Origin: Candidatus Pelagibacter sp.
GTDB taxonomy: Bacteria > Pseudomonadota > Alphaproteobacteria > Pelagibacterales > Pelagibacteraceae
NCBI GenBank assembly: GCA_028225715.1
Contig: JAOIXS010000026.1
Location: 1 to 10,417, forward strand
Reading direction: 5' to 3'
DNA: 10,417 nucleotides
Positions 6,694 through 10,417 of this stretch are shown here, in pieces (positions within the stretch are counted from its first letter, which is position 1; each line of letters opens with the position of its first letter). The translations under genes and the position numbers were made by a program. Below the pieces are notes generated by a model. It worked only from the letters and a program-made list of their open reading frames with translations, did not search any database and was not told where the DNA came from.

Positions 6694-7221
6694 ATGAATT
6701 TAAAAGATTATATTAGATCAATTCCAGATTATCCAAAAAAAGGGATTCTATTTAGAGATATTACAACTCTAATTAAGGATTCAGATGCATTTGAAGAGTG
6801 TATTAACCAAATAATTGAAAGATCTAAAAATTATAAAATAGATAAAATTGCAGCAATTGAATCGAGAGGATTTGTATTTGCTTCTGCAGTTTCTTACCTA
6901 CTTAAAAAACCATTTATAATGTTTAGAAAAAAAAACAAACTTCCTGCTGAAACTCATTCTGTTGATTTTGAATTAGAGTATGGAACAGCAACTATTGAAG
7001 TGCATAAAGATTCAATTGATAAAGACGATTCAGTTTTGATTATAGATGATTTAATAGCAACAGGTGGTACTGCTGAAGCTGCAGCTAAACTTGTAGAAAT
7101 GTCGAATGCCAAAATTGCAGCATTTGTTTTTGCAATTAATCTTTTTGACCTAGGTGGATCTGATAATTTAGTTAAAAAAGGTTATAAGGTTGAGAACTTA
7201 ATGGATTTTCCAGGGCATTAA
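6694..7221 (+). CDS. apt: Adenine phosphoribosyltransferase
   Basis: This 175-residue cytosolic type I phosphoribosyltransferase converts adenine and PRPP to AMP and pyrophosphate. The sequence shows IPDYPKKGILFRDIT at the N-terminus (10-24, the purine-binding part in APRT), ESRGF (56-60), the flexible-loop segment RKKNKLPAET (78-87) and the PRPP loop VLIIDDLIATGGTA (114-127). Length and order match bacterial Apt exactly. It lies back to back with mtnP, whose reaction releases adenine, so the pair recovers the purine part of MTA made by spermidine synthesis. The ATG at 6694 is preceded by TATAAT at a distance that leaves almost no 5' leader. Its stop ends one base before the 3' end of the convergent tRNA gene, so its transcript probably runs antisense into the tRNA; no separate terminator is seen. 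Confidence 0.96.
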   Translation: MNLKDYIRSIPDYPKKGILFRDITTLIKDSDAFEECINQIIERSKNYKIDKIAAIESRGFVFASAVSYLLKKPFIMFRKKNKLPAETHSVDFELEYGTATIEVHKDSIDKDDSVLIIDDLIATGGTAEAAAKLVEMSNAKIAAFVFAINLFDLGGSDNLVKKGYKVENLMDFPGH

Positions 7222-7222
7222 A

Positions 7223-7299
7223 TGGTAGCGGGAAGTGGAATCGAACCACTGACCTCAGGCTTATGAGTCCTGCGCTCTAACCGACTGAGCTACCCCGCC
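7223..7299 (-). tRNA. tRNA with CAU anticodon, probably elongator tRNA-Met
   Basis: The 77-base cloverleaf includes an encoded CCA (7223-7225). The anticodon CAU is at 7265-7263 in loop CTCATAA. The D arm is GCTC/GAGC and the T arm AGTGG-TTCGAAT-CCACT. The acceptor stem has Watson-Crick pairs at 2-71 to 6-67 but G-U at 1-72 and 7-66, and the anticodon stem has an A31-G39 mismatch. It is not the initiator: position 1-72 is not C/A, the three G-C pairs at 29-31/39-41 are incomplete, and 11-24 is C-G. G2-C71, C3-G70 and A73 suit methionyl-tRNA synthetase. The lysidine-modified tRNA-Ile(CAU) is the alternative; it usually has C4-G69 and C5-G68, while G4-C69 and G5-C68 are seen here. Confidence 0.9.
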
Positions 7300-7323
7300 A
7301 CTTAACTTAATTATTGTTGTTTT

Positions 7324-7352
7324 ATAATAGATTTTATTTTTAGTGCAATCAA
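7324..7352 (-). promoter_or_regulatory. Sigma-70-type promoter of the tRNA gene
   Basis: On the minus strand TTGATT (7352-7347) and TATTAT (7329-7324) are separated by exactly 17 bases, placing the start near 7317 and leaving an 18-base leader before the tRNA 5' end. Both hexamers match the consensus in at least four of six positions. Position and spacing make it the best-supported promoter in the window. Confidence 0.7.
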
Positions 7353-7369
7353 GTATTTGAATGAGTTGT

Positions 7370-7597
7370 TTACTTTAAGAGTGTGATAAAAGTTCCTAAT
7401 AAAGAAAGTCCTAAAACAGTAGAACTATAAAAAATGATTTTTCGTTTTGTTTCATTTTTTTGATCTATTTTTACTCTGTTAAGTAATTTGTTGATATCAA
7501 CAACTTGTTTTACACTTACGTGCTGTGCTTCAGATAATCTTTTTGTATTTGTATTTTGATCAATTGACCTATCATTATGAAAATACACTTTTCGCAT
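7370..7597 (-). CDS. Small tail-anchored hypothetical protein
   Basis: This is a 75-residue protein that I do not recognise. Residues 1-52 are polar and charged, with a segment at 20-44 (LSEAQHVSVKQVVDINKLLNRVKID) that could form an amphipathic helix or short coiled coil. A basic stretch (KNETKRK, 47-53) is followed by one hydrophobic segment (about 54-74) running to the C-terminus. It is therefore likely a single-pass inner-membrane protein with its N-terminus in the cytoplasm. It lies between the dehydrogenase gene (41 bases upstream) and the tRNA-Met promoter, all in the same direction. Start choice (ATG 7595-7597) is uncertain, as no ribosome site is clear. The regular charge pattern and the good fit into the gap argue for a real gene, but no function can be assigned. 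Confidence 0.62.
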   Translation of the reverse strand: MRKVYFHNDRSIDQNTNTKRLSEAQHVSVKQVVDINKLLNRVKIDQKNETKRKIIFYSSTVLGLSLLGTFITLLK

Positions 7598-7638
7598 AAC
7601 ATTATTTAACCACCAATTATTTAACTCGGCAACTAAAA

Positions 7639-10083
7639 TTATAAAAATCTAGCTTGTTTATCTTTTAGAGGAGTGATTTCTACTAGTGCTGGGAATTTCT
7701 GTTTAGCAACTTCAATATATAGATCCATTTTTGAAAGTTCTTCATTTGAATATGCTAAATTTATATATCCAAAAGACAAGTTTTTTTTATAATTAAAGGA
7801 ATAATTTCCAGATGTCGTTCTTCCTATAATTTTGTCCCCAAGATAAATTGGCTCTTCATGTAATAATAGAGGTGTGCCTGGCTTATTATCTTTAAGTGAC
7901 AACATAATAAATCTTCTATTTTGTTTTTGATTTTTGATTTTTAATAAGCTTTCTTTGCCAATAAAGTCGATTTCTTTTTTATAACTGATTGCAAAATTTA
8001 ATCCTGCCTCGTACTGATTTTCTTCAGGTGAAATGTCGTGACCCCAATGTAAAAAACCACTTTCCATTCTCATAGTGTCCATTGCATGCGATCCACAGTG
8101 AGATAAATCATGATTTTTTCCCTCTTCAACAATTAATTGATAAATTTCTTTAGCATCTTTATTTTCCATATAAAGCTCAAACCCTAATTCGCCCACATAA
8201 GATAATCTTTGAGCCCAAGCTTTTTTTGAACCGATGGTTACAAATTTTCCATAACCAAATTTAAATATTTTGTTGCTAAAATCATCATTTGAAATTTTTG
8301 AAATTAAATTTCTACTTTTTGGTCCAAAAATTCCTAAACAAACAAGATCATCCGTAATATCTTTAAATTCTAAATTGGGTGATAAATGTTTTAAAATATG
8401 TGCTTTATCATGAGTTCTTGTTGCAGCTGAACTTATTATTCTAAAATGATTTTTATCAATACAAATAACAGTTAAGTCTGTTTCAATTCCTCCTGCCTCA
8501 TTCAACATTTGTGTGTAAGTTGATCTGCCTATTTCATTCTTAATGTTAGCTGTACATATTCTTTGTAATTCACTGTGTGCTTCTTCTCCTTTTATTTCAT
8601 ATTTTGAGAAGGGAGAAAGTTCATACAATCCAACATTGGTAATTGTATTTTTTGTTTCAAATTCAACTGAAGGATACCAGTTTTGGTAATCAAAACTGTA
8701 TTTGTATTCTGCTTTTTCATTATTTTTTGCATACCACATAGGTCTTTCGTATTCACCCGATACACCAAAGCATGCACCTTCTTTTTTTAATTCTTCATGA
8801 TACGGTAATAATTTTTGATTTCTTGAAGTGCTATGCTGTTTGTAAGGCCAGTGCATTCCATATAAATCACCAAGAGTTTCCGTTACTCTTTCCATAATAA
8901 ATTTTTTAGATGAATGAAATTTTTGAAATCTTTTAATATCAAGTGAAAATAAATCTTCATTCATATATCCATTAATCATCCATTCAGCAGTAACTCTACC
9001 TGCACCCCCTGAACTTGCGATCCCAATACTGTTAAACCCACAACAAGTAAAAAGGTTATTCACTTCTGGCGTTTCTCCTAAAAGGTATTGGGTATCCGGT
9101 GTAAAAGATTCGGGTCCTGAAAAAAATTTTCTAATTCCAGCAGTTTCTAACATAGGCAATCTTTGAAAAGATTTTTCTAAATAAGGTTCAAAGTGATCAA
9201 AATCATCTGGAAATTCACCAAATGAAAAATCTTCTGGAACAATTCCCTTATCTTTAAAGGCAGGTTTTGCATTGGGTTCAAATATTCCAACTAACATTTT
9301 CCCTGCATCTTCTTTCAAATAAAGACAGGAATTATAGTCTCTTAAAACCGGTAAGTTTTTAGGTAACTTATCTAGTGGTTCTGTAATGATATAAAAGTGC
9401 TCATTTGGATATAATGGAATACTTACACCAATATCTTCTCCAATTTGTCTCGACCACATCCCAGTTGCAATTACAACGTATTCACAATCAATTTTACCAA
9501 ATTTCGTTTGAACACCAACAATTTTTTTGTCTTTAACTAATATTTTTTCAACAGGTGTTTTCTCAAATATCTGAGCACCTTCCATCTTTGCAGCTTTAGC
9601 TAATACATTAGTAACCCCTATAGGATCTGCCTGACCATCTTCTGGCATATAAACACCACCTAAAATGTCATCATCATTTATAACAGGATAAAGTTCTTTT
9701 ATTCTTTGTTTGTTAACGCTCTCAACATTGACATCAAATAATTGTGCAGCTGTTGCTTGTCTTAATAGTTCTTGCAATCTTTCAGGTGTGCTTGCAACTG
9801 TGATTGCTCCGTTTTGTTTTAATCCAGTTGATAATCCTGTTTTTTTTTCTAATTCTTTATAAAGATTTAAAGAGTATTTTCTAAGACGTGTAATGGTGGA
9901 TGAGGCTCCTAATTGACCCACAAGTCCTGCTGCATGCCAAGTAGTTCCTGATGTAAGCTGATCCCTTTCCAATAATATCGTATCTTTCCAACCATATTTT
10001 GCAAGATGATAGGCAACCGAACAACCAGCAACACCCCCTCCTATAACTACTACTTTAGCTGATTTTGGTAATACGGCTGACAT
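7639..10083 (-). CDS. Dimethylglycine/sarcosine dehydrogenase-like flavoprotein with GcvT (folate-binding) domain
   Basis: This 814-residue cytosolic flavoenzyme probably oxidatively removes a methyl group from N-methylated glycine (dimethylglycine or sarcosine), passing the one-carbon unit to tetrahydrofolate. Residues 10-370 are a DAO-type FAD domain with VVVIGGGVAGCSVAYHL (dinucleotide fold, 11-27). SGTTWHAAGL (45-54) contains His50, the position that binds FAD covalently in DMGDH/SARDH. About 370-430 is the central FAO_M-type linker. About 475-700 is an aminomethyltransferase (GcvT) domain with GGIETDL (531-537, Asp536 at the folate-site catalytic position) and YVGELGFELY (629-638). About 720-805 is the GcvT C-terminal barrel. 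There is no signal peptide. Length fits the 800-860 residue family. In SAR11 such enzymes act in glycine betaine breakdown, but several paralogues with different N-methyl substrates exist, so the exact substrate is open. The gene follows the cytochrome gene by 46 bases. No clear Shine-Dalgarno is seen. Confidence 0.88.
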   Translation of the reverse strand: MSAVLPKSAKVVVIGGGVAGCSVAYHLAKYGWKDTILLERDQLTSGTTWHAAGLVGQLGASSTITRLRKYSLNLYKELEKKTGLSTGLKQNGAITVASTPERLQELLRQATAAQLFDVNVESVNKQRIKELYPVINDDDILGGVYMPEDGQADPIGVTNVLAKAAKMEGAQIFEKTPVEKILVKDKKIVGVQTKFGKIDCEYVVIATGMWSRQIGEDIGVSIPLYPNEHFYIITEPLDKLPKNLPVLRDYNSCLYLKEDAGKMLVGIFEPNAKPAFKDKGIVPEDFSFGEFPDDFDHFEPYLEKSFQRLPMLETAGIRKFFSGPESFTPDTQYLLGETPEVNNLFTCCGFNSIGIASSGGAGRVTAEWMINGYMNEDLFSLDIKRFQKFHSSKKFIMERVTETLGDLYGMHWPYKQHSTSRNQKLLPYHEELKKEGACFGVSGEYERPMWYAKNNEKAEYKYSFDYQNWYPSVEFETKNTITNVGLYELSPFSKYEIKGEEAHSELQRICTANIKNEIGRSTYTQMLNEAGGIETDLTVICIDKNHFRIISSAATRTHDKAHILKHLSPNLEFKDITDDLVCLGIFGPKSRNLISKISNDDFSNKIFKFGYGKFVTIGSKKAWAQRLSYVGELGFELYMENKDAKEIYQLIVEEGKNHDLSHCGSHAMDTMRMESGFLHWGHDISPEENQYEAGLNFAISYKKEIDFIGKESLLKIKNQKQNRRFIMLSLKDNKPGTPLLLHEEPIYLGDKIIGRTTSGNYSFNYKKNLSFGYINLAYSNEELSKMDLYIEVAKQKFPALVEITPLKDKQARFL

Positions 10084-10129
10084 TTATATTTAAACAATAT
10101 TAAAATTTTTAAATACAAACAACTAAATC

Positions 10130-10417
10130 TTAATGTTCAGCTCTGAATTTTGAGTGACAAGACTTACAACTACTCCACATATATTTTCCAAGAGTTGCCC
10201 TCACATCTTCTGTGCTATCAATAACAGACATTAGCTCAAGCATATTACTTGAGGCTTTTGTCATTAATAAATTAAATTCATCTTTATTTTCCCAAATAGA
10301 AGGCAAAGCTTCTGTTTTAAATCCTACTTTTGAATTTTCAGGAAAAAGATCTAATAATCTTTTATAATTATCACTCATTTCAATCATCAGTTTTTTTGCT
10401 TCATCTATATCTCCATT
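10130..10417 (-). CDS. Cytochrome c'-like (class II) heme protein, N-terminus cut by window edge
   Basis: The frame is open from base 10417 to the TAA at 10130-10132, giving the last 95 residues. An internal ATG at 10385-10387 would give 85 residues but would remove helix A, so the frame almost surely continues beyond the window to a signal peptide. The C-terminal heme site CKSCH (CxxCH) sits a few residues before the end and is followed by KFR, as in cytochrome c'/c-556 proteins, where the heme lies on the last helix of a four-helix bundle. The preceding segments, LPSIWENKDEFNLLMTKASS and the L-G-K-Y stretch before the heme site, also fit that family. The mature protein would be periplasmic. 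It lies upstream of, and in the same direction as, the dehydrogenase gene. A role as electron carrier is likely, but the partner is unknown. Confidence 0.85.
   Translation of the reverse strand, partial: NGDIDEAKKLMIEMSDNYKRLLDLFPENSKVGFKTEALPSIWENKDEFNLLMTKASSNMLELMSVIDSTEDVRATLGKYMWSSCKSCHSKFRAEH

Noticed and set aside
8592..8777. 61-codon minus-strand frame within the dehydrogenase gene
   Set aside because: It is a different frame of the same strand inside a conserved coding region; no independent signals.
10385..10387. ATG as true start of the cytochrome gene
   Set aside because: The frame remains open to the window edge, and an 85-residue protein would lack the signal peptide and first helix required for a c-type cytochrome.

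Overview
The window looks like a piece of a streamlined, very AT-rich alphaproteobacterial genome, most likely SAR11 (Pelagibacterales, Candidatus Pelagibacter relatives). This is inferred from the strong A/T bias, genes that overlap by 1-4 bases or sit a few bases apart, the near absence of non-coding DNA, few recognisable Shine-Dalgarno sites, and a gene content (dimethylglycine-type dehydrogenase, octopine-type amino acid transporter, polyamine genes) typical of marine heterotrophs. No mobile element, CRISPR array or phage gene is visible.

Layout. On the minus strand, reading from about 6652 down to 1, there is a chain of genes in one direction: MTA phosphorylase (mtnP), methylthioribose-1-phosphate isomerase (mtnA), a FucA-like class II aldolase, and a fused S-adenosylmethionine decarboxylase-spermidine synthase (speDE). 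After a 59-base gap come a periplasmic amino acid binding protein and two permeases of a polar amino acid ABC transporter, then the first 232 residues of a GT87/DUF2029-type membrane glycosyltransferase cut by the window edge. Divergent from mtnP across only 41 bases is apt (adenine phosphoribosyltransferase), the only plus-strand protein gene. It converges on a tRNA with a CAU anticodon. Further right, all on the minus strand, are a 75-residue tail-anchored hypothetical protein, an 814-residue dimethylglycine/sarcosine dehydrogenase-like flavoprotein with a folate-binding GcvT half, and the C-terminal part of a cytochrome c'-like protein cut by the right edge.

How the genes fit together. SpeDE makes spermidine and releases one 5'-methylthioadenosine (MTA) per spermidine. 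MtnP splits MTA into adenine and methylthioribose-1-P. Apt returns adenine to AMP. MtnA isomerises the sugar, and the aldolase would cleave methylthioribulose-1-P into DHAP plus 2-methylthioacetaldehyde. This is the 'DHAP shunt', used here in place of the classic methionine salvage pathway, of which no later gene (mtnB/C/D/E/K) is seen in the window. Polyamine synthesis and disposal of its by-product are therefore encoded as one unit. The adjoining octopine/arginine/ornithine-type uptake genes may bring in a precursor, but that link is inference. This unit is the main point of interest in the window.
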